From positions 1-22,761 of the IMG/VR virus record IMGVR_UViG_3300012988_000042: 22,761 nt of DNA; one strand, written 5' to 3'. The notes under the pieces were generated by a model that did not search any database, was not told the DNA's origin, and saw only the letters and a list, made by a program, of their open reading frames with translations. Both the position numbers and the translations under genes were made by a program. Origin of the DNA: a virus. Every line of letters begins with the position of its first letter. Within the stretch, counting starts at the first letter, position 1. This document shows, one piece after another, positions 13,246-19,551 of the stretch.

Positions 13246-14973
13246 GTGTTCAAGATCCCCGGAGTCACCAAGGACTCCACGCCGGAGCAGATCGCCGAGG
13301 CGATCAGCGCCCACCTCGCCAGCCTGGACAAGGCCGGTCTCGCCTCCGCCAAGGACGCTGCGCTCGCCGAGGCCCGCACCATCGGTGCCCCCGAGGACAT
13401 CAGCGACGAGGACCTCGCGGTCCTGGAGACGCTGGCCAAGTTCATCGGTGCCGCCGACGCCGCGATCAGCGAGCAGACCGCCGCCGAGACGCTGCGCGCC
13501 GACCGTCTCGCCGCAGCCCGTGCGCTGCTCGTCGAGCCGGAGGTCGAGCCCGAGGCCGAGGTCGTCGAGCCGCAGCCCGAGGTGACCGACGAGGTCATCG
13601 TCGAGGAGCCCGTCCTGGAGCCGGTCGCGGCCTCCACCACCCCGAAGGAGAAGGTGTCCGCCGTGCGCCGTGCCGCCGCCGCTGCCCTGCCGGTCGACGT
13701 GGAGGTCACGCCGTCGCGTGGCCGCGCGACGATCACCGCCGCAGCCGACCTGCCGGGCGTCTCGCTCGGGTCCACGTTCGAGTCGATGCGCGACCTGCGC
13801 GAGCCCACCCAGCGCGTGCTGGAGGCCCTCGCCCGTGGCACGTCGGGTCGCACGGAGAAGCCCATCGCGCAGTTCAACCTCCAGCGCAGCGACGACCTGT
13901 ACGCGGAGGGTGACCTCTCCTTCCAGGAGGCGCTCGACCGGGCGGTCGACGAGACCCGCCTCCCCGGCGGCTCGCTCATCGCGGCCGGTGGCTGGTGCGC
14001 CCCGTCCGAGACCATCTACGACCTGTGCGAGGGGGAGACCCTGGAGGGCCTGTGGGACATCCCCTCGGTCAACGTCGCGCGTGGTGGCCTGAACTTCACC
14101 AAGGGTCCGCAGTTCTCCGACTTCTACGGGCTGTCGGCGAACTTCATCAACCAGACCGAGGCGCAGGCCATCGCGGGGACGCCCAAGCCGTGCGTCTCGA
14201 TCACCTGCCCCCCGTTCACGGACGTGCGCCTCGGCGTCACGGGCCTCTGCTTCACCGTCCCGATCCTCACCGAGGCGGCCTACCCGGAACTGGTCCAGCG
14301 CTACGTGAACGGCCTCACGGTCGCCCACGCGCACTACAAGAGCCTGGACCTGATCACCCGCGCGCTGGCCATCGCCGGTGCGGCGGTGCCGGTCGTCAAC
14401 CCGTGGCCGACGCTGTCGGGCTCGCTGCTCGCGGCGCTGGAACTGGTCGTCAACGGTGAGCGTCAGCGCTACCGTCTCGGCCTGAACGCCACGCTGGAGG
14501 CCGTCCTCCCGTTCTGGATCAAGGCGGCCCTGCGTGCCGACCTGTCGATCCGCAACGGCGTCGACTACCTGTCGGTCACCGACCAGATGGTCGACGCGTG
14601 GTTCTCCGAGCGTGGCATCCGCGCCCAGTACGTCTACGGCTGGCAGCCGCTGGTCCCGACCTCGGCCGGTGCCGGTGTCGCCATCGACTACCCGGCCACC
14701 CTGGAGGTCCTCGTCTACCCGGCGGGCACCTTCGTCCAGGGCACCAAGGACGTCATCACGCTCAACGGCGTGTACGACGCGGCGGGCCTCGCGCTCAACC
14801 AGTACACGGGCCTGTTCACGGAGGAGGGCATCTCCCTCATGAACATGTGCTACACCCCGAAGCGGATCTCCCTGCCCATGGACATCACCGGCCTCACGGC
14901 GGCGGCGTTCATCAACCAGGACTACGGCACGGTCCCGCCGAAGATCGTCGCGGCGAGCATCCCCGAACTGTGA
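13246..14973 (+). CDS. Major capsid protein with N-terminal scaffold-like region
   Basis: I chose GTG 13246 (575 residues) because TGGAGGG lies six bases upstream; an in-frame GTG at 13195 has no ribosome binding site. The first ~180 residues are helical and acidic, with a Glu/Pro/Val stretch at about 95-126. This resembles the delta/scaffold domain that is removed by the maturation protease in HK97-like phages. The remainder is the HK97-fold shell part: QRVLEALARGTSGRTEKPIA, AAGGWCAPSETIYDLCEGET (C251, C261), VNVARGGLNFTKGPQFSDFY, KPCVSITCPPFTDVRLG and LTEAAYPELVQRYVN. Such Cys-containing capsid proteins are typical of actinophages. No separate scaffold gene is seen between protease and capsid. 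A strong terminator follows. Confidence 0.88.
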   Translation: MFKIPGVTKDSTPEQIAEAISAHLASLDKAGLASAKDAALAEARTIGAPEDISDEDLAVLETLAKFIGAADAAISEQTAAETLRADRLAAARALLVEPEVEPEAEVVEPQPEVTDEVIVEEPVLEPVAASTTPKEKVSAVRRAAAAALPVDVEVTPSRGRATITAAADLPGVSLGSTFESMRDLREPTQRVLEALARGTSGRTEKPIAQFNLQRSDDLYAEGDLSFQEALDRAVDETRLPGGSLIAAGGWCAPSETIYDLCEGETLEGLWDIPSVNVARGGLNFTKGPQFSDFYGLSANFINQTEAQAIAGTPKPCVSITCPPFTDVRLGVTGLCFTVPILTEAAYPELVQRYVNGLTVAHAHYKSLDLITRALAIAGAAVPVVNPWPTLSGSLLAALELVVNGERQRYRLGLNATLEAVLPFWIKAALRADLSIRNGVDYLSVTDQMVDAWFSERGIRAQYVYGWQPLVPTSAGAGVAIDYPATLEVLVYPAGTFVQGTKDVITLNGVYDAAGLALNQYTGLFTEEGISLMNMCYTPKRISLPMDITGLTAAAFINQDYGTVPPKIVAASIPEL

Positions 14974-14978
14974 TCGGC

Positions 14979-15017
14979 ACCCCAGGGCTAGGGACTTCGA
15001 CCCCCTAGCCCTGGGGT
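14979..15017 (+). terminator. Strong intrinsic terminator after the capsid gene
   Basis: Perfect 15-bp stem: left arm 14979-14993 (accccagggctaggg), right arm 15003-15017, nine-base loop, then the pyrimidine-rich run CCTTTCCCTCT. It starts six bases after the capsid stop. Partial read-through would set the ratio of capsid to downstream products. Confidence 0.85.
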
Positions 15018-15042
15018 CCTTTCCCTCTGGAAGGAGGTCGAC

Positions 15043-15825
15043 ATGGCTGCACTGGTCACAGTGGAGGCACCGGAGTTCGGCCCCGCAACGGGTGGTCTGC
15101 TCACCGTGGCGAACGTGGTCGACGGGGACGCCCGCGTCGGCATGGGTGTCACCTACGACAACACCGGCTTCTGCGGCGTGGCACGCGCCCTGCCGCAGGG
15201 CTGCTTCTCCACCGGCCCGGCCCAGCAGACCAAGACGTTCGACGGGTTCGGTACGAACCCCGCCGCTGCGTCGTTCGGCATCTACAAGGGTGTCGAGTGC
15301 TGGCTGTCGGGTGACGACAACTTCGAGGCGACCGCCACCAGGGGGCTCGGTCTCGGGGAGTCGTTCGCCGTGGCGAACGCACTGGCGACCACCATCCTGG
15401 AGGTCAGCCCCACCATCATCCTGCCGTCCACGAACGACCCGGTCCTCGCCCTGGCGAAGGCCGAGCAGTGGGCGGGGGAGAACTACTCCGGCATCCCGGT
15501 CATCCACGTCACGCGGTACGGGGCGTCCATCCTGGCGAGCCTCGGCCTGCTGGTCCGCAACCTGGACGGCAGCCTGGAGACGTGGCTCGGCAGCAAGGTG
15601 TCCGCCGACGCTGGCTACATCGCCAACGAGTCCACGGCGTTCAACATCTGGGTGACCGGCCAGGTCAACCTGTGGCGCACCCCCGTGATCGTCAACAACG
15701 CGCCGAACACCACCCTGAACAAGGGCCGCGCCATCGCGGAGCGGCTCTACGCAGCGACCGTGGACTGCATCCACGGCAAGGTCGTCGCGAACTCGATCAC
15801 GCTCACCAACAAGACAGGAGTCTGA
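15043..15825 (+). CDS. Capsid-associated or structural protein of unknown role
   Basis: This 260-residue protein follows the best ribosome binding site in the window (AAGGAGG, five bases before ATG). Features are VDGDARVGMGVTYDNTGFCG, a YKGVECWLSGDDNF segment, TRGLGLGESFAVANALATTI, and LPSTNDPVLALAKAEQWAG. Four Cys residues are present. No catalytic motif or named family is recognised. It lies directly behind the capsid gene, and its size and strong translation signal suggest an abundant virion protein such as a minor capsid or capsid-stabilising component. It could instead be a head-tail joining protein. The terminator between it and the capsid gene implies its level is adjusted separately. 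Confidence 0.65.
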   Translation: MAALVTVEAPEFGPATGGLLTVANVVDGDARVGMGVTYDNTGFCGVARALPQGCFSTGPAQQTKTFDGFGTNPAAASFGIYKGVECWLSGDDNFEATATRGLGLGESFAVANALATTILEVSPTIILPSTNDPVLALAKAEQWAGENYSGIPVIHVTRYGASILASLGLLVRNLDGSLETWLGSKVSADAGYIANESTAFNIWVTGQVNLWRTPVIVNNAPNTTLNKGRAIAERLYAATVDCIHGKVVANSITLTNKTGV

Positions 15826-15827
15826 CC

Positions 15828-16055
15828 ATGGCTTACGAGGTCCAGGAAGGCGAGGCGTTCGTCGACGGCCTGACCCAGGAGAACGCAGTCGCGCTCCTGG
15901 AGGCAGCCGAGTCCCTGGAGGTGAGCGTGCACGAGGTGCGCACCGTCTCCGGCGGGTTCGTGGTGCCCGAGGCTGTGGCCGACAAGGCGTTCCCCCCGAA
16001 GAAGCAGACGGCGGCACAGAAGAAGGCCGCTGAGAAGGACGAGGAGACGGCCTGA
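15828..16055 (+). CDS. Small helical protein with Lys-rich tail
   Basis: The ATG at 15828 follows AGGAG and lies two bases after the previous stop, giving 75 residues. The first part is acidic and helical (GLTQENAVALLEAAESLE), then a short strand-like HEVRTVSGGFVVPEAV, and a basic tail PPKKQTAAQKKAAEKDEETA. Small proteins with a Val/Pro segment followed by a charged tail often lie between capsid and connector genes of actinophages, with no assigned function. Its stop overlaps the next start (TGATG), so it is coupled to the tail protein gene. Confidence 0.65.
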   Translation: MAYEVQEGEAFVDGLTQENAVALLEAAESLEVSVHEVRTVSGGFVVPEAVADKAFPPKKQTAAQKKAAEKDEETA

Positions 16056-16987
16056 TGGCAACCAAGTGCTTCCCGGTCCTGCGGGGACGGCGCATGCGCC
16101 TGACCCGTCTGGACGGGTGCGGTCGGCCGGTCTACGCCGCTGACTCGGTGATCGTCACGAAGGGGTTCATCTCGGTGGCCCTGACGGCGGACATCGACGA
16201 CGGCGAGGCGATCACGGTGCAGAACGCCAACGGCGACAACTGCATCAACGAGCCCGCCGTCCCGAAGTTGAACGGCTACGGGGTCGCGATCACGTTCTGC
16301 TCCGTCGAGCCGGACGCCCTGGCGATCACCTCGGGCCAGCGCCCGTACCTCGACTACACGGGGGACTCCGCTGGCTTCACGGTGGACACCTCGGTGTCGA
16401 TGACGGACACGGCGTTCGCGCTGGAACTGTGGATGGGCTCGCCCTCCGCAGACGCGTGCACCCCGGGGGCCACCGGCTCCTACGGGTACATGCTGCTCCC
16501 GTTCGTCCAGGGTGGCGTGCTCGGTGACTTCACGGTGGAGAACGCGGCGATCAACTTCGCCATCACCAACGCGGCCACCAAGACCGGCGGCTCCTGGGGC
16601 GTCGGCCCGTACAACGTCGTGAACAACACGACGCCTGCACCGGCCCCGCTGCCCCGTGCGCTGTCCACCACGGAGCCGTTCCTCCTGGTGCAGACGACCC
16701 TGGCCCCGCCGGACCCGTTCTGCGGTGCGCAGCCGCTGCTGAACCCGACCGGCACGGCGCTCACGTCCATCGCGGCCACGCCGTCGGCCAGCCGCAACGT
16801 CTCCATCGCGGCGACGCCGTCGAACTCCGAGCCGTGGTACGTGGACTTCGGTAACGGGGTCACCCGCTACAACGCGACCGGTGCGGCGATCACGTACCAG
16901 TACCCCACGGGCACGACCGGCTCCAAGACGGTCACCGCCTACCGGGGCACCTCGTCCAAGACCGCCACGTTCACGATCGTCCCCTGA
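16055..16987 (+). CDS. Probable major tail protein with C-terminal PKD/Ig-like domain
   Basis: This 310-residue protein begins MATKCFPVLRGRRMRLTRLD with GCGRPVYAADS, then VTKGFISVALTADIDDGEAI and NANGDNCINEP, a pattern I associate with tail tube proteins of actinophages. Residues 140-190 (GSYGYMLLPFVQGGVLGDFT, then INFAITNAATKTGGSWGVG) are the most characteristic block. Residues 235-310 look like an added PKD/Ig-like domain (WYVDFGNGVTRYNATG, AITYQYPTGTTGSKTVTAYR), preceded by a duplicated SIAATPS motif. Such domains decorate tail surfaces and may bind host polysaccharide. It lies before the head-tail connector genes, whereas a tail tube gene usually comes after them, which lowers certainty. 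A terminator hairpin follows. Confidence 0.65.
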   Translation: MATKCFPVLRGRRMRLTRLDGCGRPVYAADSVIVTKGFISVALTADIDDGEAITVQNANGDNCINEPAVPKLNGYGVAITFCSVEPDALAITSGQRPYLDYTGDSAGFTVDTSVSMTDTAFALELWMGSPSADACTPGATGSYGYMLLPFVQGGVLGDFTVENAAINFAITNAATKTGGSWGVGPYNVVNNTTPAPAPLPRALSTTEPFLLVQTTLAPPDPFCGAQPLLNPTGTALTSIAATPSASRNVSIAATPSNSEPWYVDFGNGVTRYNATGAAITYQYPTGTTGSKTVTAYRGTSSKTATFTIVP

Positions 16988-16999
16988 TCGACGCGGCAT

Positions 17000-17035
17000 G
17001 ATGGGGGGCGGGGGCTCACGCCTTCGCCCCCCATC
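17000..17035 (+). terminator. Terminator-like hairpin after the tail protein gene
   Basis: Perfect 11-bp stem: left arm 17000-17010 (gatggggggcg), right arm 17025-17035, 14-base loop. It begins 13 bases after the stop and ends 18 bases before the next ATG. There is no U-tract. Confidence 0.65.
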
Positions 17036-17052
17036 GACGTAGAGGAGCACCG

Positions 17053-17853
17053 ATGAGCGAGCCCCTGCCTGACCTGCCCAGCCTGTGCTGGCCAGTGGAC
17101 TGGTCGTGTGTGCCGAACGAGGACGACATTGACCCGGTGGTGAAGGTGCGCTCGGAGGCCCTGGCCACGTCCGCCCTGCGGTCCCTGACCGGCTACCAGG
17201 TGGGCGGCTGCCCCATCCAGGTGCGCCCCTGCTCCCTGGGCTGCGGCCAGGCCAGCGGCTACCAGGTGTGGCCCATCACCGGCCAGCCTGGTGTCGGCCC
17301 GTTCATCAACGCCGCTGGGCGCTGGGTGAACGGCTGCGGCTGCGGCACCTCCTGCTCCTGCACCACCCTGTCCGAGGTGCTCCTGCCCGGCCCAGTGGGG
17401 CGCGTCGACCAGGTGCTGCTGGACGGGGACGTGCTGCCCGCCACCGCCTACCGGATCGACAACGGCAACCGGCTGGTCCGCACGGACGGCCTGACGTGGC
17501 CGGTGTGCCAGGACATGTCGAAGCCCCCGACTGCTGACGGGACGTTCGCGGTCACCTACGTGCGGGGCATCGTCCCCGACGGGACCGCCGCCTACGCTGC
17601 CGGTCTGCTCGCCTACGAGTTCGCGAAGGCGTGCGGGGGCCAGAACTGCGGCCTGCCCACGAACGTGTCTCAGATCGCCCGCAGCGGCGTCACGTACGAC
17701 ATCGAGCCGGGCACCTTCCCGAACAACGCGACGGGCATCTTCGCCGTGGACGCCTGGCTGCGGACCATCAACCCGTACGCGGTCACGCTGCCCGCTGCGG
17801 TGTACTCCATCGACCGCCCGTCCACCCGGGTCACCACCTTCGGCGGGTACTGA
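17053..17853 (+). CDS. Head-to-tail adaptor (connector) protein, cysteine-rich
   Basis: This 266-residue protein follows GAGGAG and starts at ATG. It contains 12 Cys, notably GGCPIQVRPC with C53/C60/C64 and the tight cluster C95-x-C97-x3-C101-x-C103 (VNGCGCGTSCSCTT). Other marks are LPGPVGRVDQVLLDG, YRIDNGNRLVRTDGLTWPVC, GTFAVTYVRGI and LAYEFAKACGG. This whole pattern is familiar from the adaptor proteins that bind the portal in actinophages; the helix-rich C-terminal part would contact the portal ring. The number of Cys could reflect metal binding or disulfides formed after release. The stop overlaps the next start (TGATG). Confidence 0.7.
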   Translation: MSEPLPDLPSLCWPVDWSCVPNEDDIDPVVKVRSEALATSALRSLTGYQVGGCPIQVRPCSLGCGQASGYQVWPITGQPGVGPFINAAGRWVNGCGCGTSCSCTTLSEVLLPGPVGRVDQVLLDGDVLPATAYRIDNGNRLVRTDGLTWPVCQDMSKPPTADGTFAVTYVRGIVPDGTAAYAAGLLAYEFAKACGGQNCGLPTNVSQIARSGVTYDIEPGTFPNNATGIFAVDAWLRTINPYAVTLPAAVYSIDRPSTRVTTFGGY

Positions 17854-18338
17854 TGGCACTGCCTGGTGTGTGGGCGCTGCTGACGTCCCTGCGCGAGTGC
17901 CTCTGTAACGAGATCGAGGCGTCGGGCCGCAAGGTCTGCTTCTGCGCCATCGTCCCCGGCCAGCAGACCATCTTCGAGTACGCCCAGGGCGGGCAGGCGT
18001 GGGTGCGCCTGGCCAACGTGTTCCCCTCCAACGACTTCCCCGCGCCTGCTGGCACGGAGGCGAAGTGCTACAGCCCGATGGCCTGGCAGATCGAGGTGGG
18101 CATCGCCCGCTGCGTCCCGGTGGTCAACGGCCAGCAGAGTCCACCCACGGCGGAGCAGCAGACGTACGCCGCTGAGGTCCAGGCTGCCGACATGGAGTTG
18201 ATGCGCCGGGCTATCGCCTGCTGCGTGGCCAGCGACGACGACTACTCCTACCTGCTCGGGCAGTACACCCCGCTCGGCCCGGTCGGGGACATCGTCTCCG
18301 GGTCCTGGACCCTGCTGGTGCAGAAGGGCGACGACTGA
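17853..18338 (+). CDS. Head-tail completion protein (stopper or tail terminator type)
   Basis: This 161-residue protein starts at the ATG overlapping the adaptor stop; an upstream frame extension lies within the adaptor. It carries eight Cys, including CLC (16-18), CFC (29-31) and CC (123-124). Motifs are VCFCAIVPGQQ, GQAWVRLANVFPS, AWQIEVGIARCVPVV and VGDIVSGSWTLLVQ. This layout is shared by a family that follows the adaptor gene in actinophages and closes the head or ends the tail tube; sequence alone does not separate the two roles. The stop overlaps the next gene (TGATG). Confidence 0.6.
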   Translation: MALPGVWALLTSLRECLCNEIEASGRKVCFCAIVPGQQTIFEYAQGGQAWVRLANVFPSNDFPAPAGTEAKCYSPMAWQIEVGIARCVPVVNGQQSPPTAEQQTYAAEVQAADMELMRRAIACCVASDDDYSYLLGQYTPLGPVGDIVSGSWTLLVQKGDD

Positions 18339-18808
18339 TGGCGGGCGGCACCAGGATTCGCCTTAACGAGGCCGAACTCGCGCGGGTGAACTACACCGGT
18401 GGGATGGTCTCTACCCGGGTCGGCATCCTGGCCGAGCAGATCGCCACGGCCGCACGGGTGTATGCCCCGAAGCGCACCGGCAGGATGGTGCTGTCCATCG
18501 ACACGGAGAAGGGGTACGCCCGACGCACCGGCTGCTCCTTCCGAGTCACAGTGGACGTGCCGTACGCCAGGTATGTGCTGCGTGGTACCTACGGTCCGAT
18601 CCACGCGAAGTTGCGCCGTGACGCCTTCGGCCGGTTCTCCGGCGCCGGGGTGGACTCGCGCGGTCGACGCACCGAGAACCGCAAGCGGATGCCAGTCGGC
18701 CGCTCCCAGGGCGGGCCGGAGACGTGGGCTCGGGAGGTCAGTGGTCAGACGGCCAACGACTTCCTGTCCGAGGCCGCACGGGACGTGCTCGCCCGGTACG
18801 GGATCTGA
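18338..18808 (+). CDS. HK97 gp10-like tail completion/minor head protein
   Basis: This 156-residue basic protein starts at the overlapping ATG. The central part, IATAARVYAPKRTGRMVLSI, then FRVTVDVPYARYVLRGTYG, has the order of HK97 gp10-type proteins: an Ala-rich helix, a K-R-T-G turn, strands, and a V-P-Y-A-x-Y-V strand followed by a G-T turn. Residues 97-130 are Arg/Gly-rich and probably disordered. It most likely joins the tail to the head. With the two genes before it, it forms the expected adaptor-stopper-terminator set. The start has no separate ribosome binding site and relies on coupling. Confidence 0.65.
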   Translation: MAGGTRIRLNEAELARVNYTGGMVSTRVGILAEQIATAARVYAPKRTGRMVLSIDTEKGYARRTGCSFRVTVDVPYARYVLRGTYGPIHAKLRRDAFGRFSGAGVDSRGRRTENRKRMPVGRSQGGPETWAREVSGQTANDFLSEAARDVLARYGI

Positions 18809-18814
18809 CCGCGC

Positions 18815-18820
18815 TACGAT
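18815..18820 (+). promoter_or_regulatory. -10-like hexamer TACGAT before the tail chaperone genes
   Basis: TACGAT lies in the gap after 18808, about 40 bases before the chaperone ATG. A short GAGGC-GAGC-GCCTC hairpin (18827-18840) follows it. No -35 is visible at the usual distance. Weak support. Confidence 0.25.
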
Positions 18821-18861
18821 CACGATGAGGCGAGCGCCTCTCCGTGTCGAAGGAGCAGAGC

Positions 18862-19293
18862 ATGGCTGAGCAGTTCGGTAAGGCGTTCGGCGACCACATG
18901 GCCGAACAGGCAGGGCGCGAAGTCAGCGTCGTGCTCAACGTGGCAGGCAAGGACATCACGTTCTACGAGCCCACCGGTGGCCAGATCATGGCCATGTCGC
19001 TGCTGGCCGAGGACCGTGGTGACCTCATGGGCATGGCCCGGGACGTGTCCCGCCTGCTGATGAACCTCATGGACGAGGAGGATGCGGAGCACTTCCGCGC
19101 TGCACTGGTCCACTGGTCCGAGCCCCTCCCCCCGAGCGCGTTGGCGGCCATTGTCCGGCGCCTCACCGAGGAGTGGACCGCCCGCCCTACCGAGCCGCTG
19201 TCCGGATCTTCGCCGTCGGCGCAGCGCGGTGGGACCTCATCGACGGCGAGCACGCGGCGCGAGCCCAAGGACCGGAAGCCCAAAGCCTCCTGA
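18862..19293 (+). CDS. Tail assembly chaperone, short (zero-frame) form
   Basis: The ATG at 18862 has AAGGAG six bases upstream and is preferred over the in-frame GTG at 18844, which has none. The 143-residue product has a folded part with FYEPTGGQIMAMSLLAED, MARDVSRLLMNLMDEEDA, HFRAALVHW and LAAIVRRLTEEWTARPTEP, followed by a low-complexity Ser/Thr/Arg tail. Ending in such a tail after an x-R-P-T sequence is typical of the short G-type chaperone of siphophages, which binds the tape measure and helps tail tube assembly. It lies directly before the overlapping frame of the long form and the tape measure gene. Confidence 0.75.
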   Translation: MAEQFGKAFGDHMAEQAGREVSVVLNVAGKDITFYEPTGGQIMAMSLLAEDRGDLMGMARDVSRLLMNLMDEEDAEHFRAALVHWSEPLPPSALAAIVRRLTEEWTARPTEPLSGSSPSAQRGGTSSTASTRREPKDRKPKAS

Positions 19294-19484
19294 ACCTGCC
19301 GCCGCAGCGGCTGTGCAACATGCTCTACACCTGGTGCCACTCACGCATCCAGAGTCAGGAGGACCTCGACAAGTGGTTCTTCGAGTTGGAGCAGCCACTA
19401 CCCGGTGAGGACCCGGACGACGTGTCGCCGCTGGATGTCGACCGTGAGATGGACGCCTTCCGGCAGTTCACGTCGATGATGTAG
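18862..19484 (+). CDS. Tail assembly chaperone, long form made by -1 frameshift
   Basis: A second frame, -1 relative to the short form, is open across the overlap and runs to the stop at 19482-19484. It encodes AVRIFAVGAARWDLIDGE, then LLNLPPQRLCNMLYTWCHSR and ELEQPLPGEDPDDV, typical of the C-terminal part of the long G-T chaperone. It has no credible start codon with a ribosome binding site, so it is most likely joined to the short form by programmed frameshifting, giving about 207 residues. The coordinates cover both frames; the true join lies within the overlap that ends at 19293. The slip site is uncertain: CCCCCCG at 19128-19134 is the only perfect heptamer I see. Confidence 0.65.
19128..19134 (+). 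other. Candidate -1 slippery heptamer C-CCC-CCG
   Basis: In the zero frame the bases read ctC CCC CCG, matching X-XXY-YYZ, so both tRNAs could re-pair after a one-base backward slip. The new frame is open to 19484. However, the zero frame still reads as plausible helix after this point, so a later, less canonical slip site is possible. Confidence 0.35.
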
Positions 19485-19490
19485 GCCGAG

Positions 19491-19524
19491 ACCACCCTGG
19501 TCGGTACGCTTCGACCAGGGTGGT
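19491..19524 (+). terminator. Terminator-like hairpin before the tape measure gene
   Basis: Perfect 13-bp stem: left arm 19491-19503 (accaccctggtcg), right arm 19512-19524, eight-base loop. It starts seven bases after the chaperone stop. The right arm touches a second palindrome (19524-19538). Confidence 0.7.
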
Positions 19525-19538
19525 TAACCGGCGGTTAA
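19524..19538. repeat. Palindrome TTAACC-GGC-GGTTAA beside the tape measure ribosome binding site
   Basis: A perfect 6+3+6 inverted repeat shares its first base with the terminator's right arm and runs into the AAGGAGG ribosome binding site of the tape measure gene. It is AT-rich at its tips for this genome. It could be a protein-binding operator or a small stem affecting translation. Confidence 0.5.
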
Positions 19539-19551
19539 GGAGGAGGTGCTC

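Noticed and set aside
13222-16095. Very long minus-strand open frame (957 codons)
   Set aside because: It is antisense to the capsid and following genes and crosses their terminator; composition is that of a GC-bias shadow.
18844-18861. Earlier GTG start for the tail chaperone
   Set aside because: The ribosome binding site lies after this codon and serves ATG 18862.
18825-18869. Fourteen-codon frame in the chaperone leader
   Set aside because: It has no ribosome binding site and no coding bias; it probably reflects chance, although a leader peptide cannot be fully excluded.
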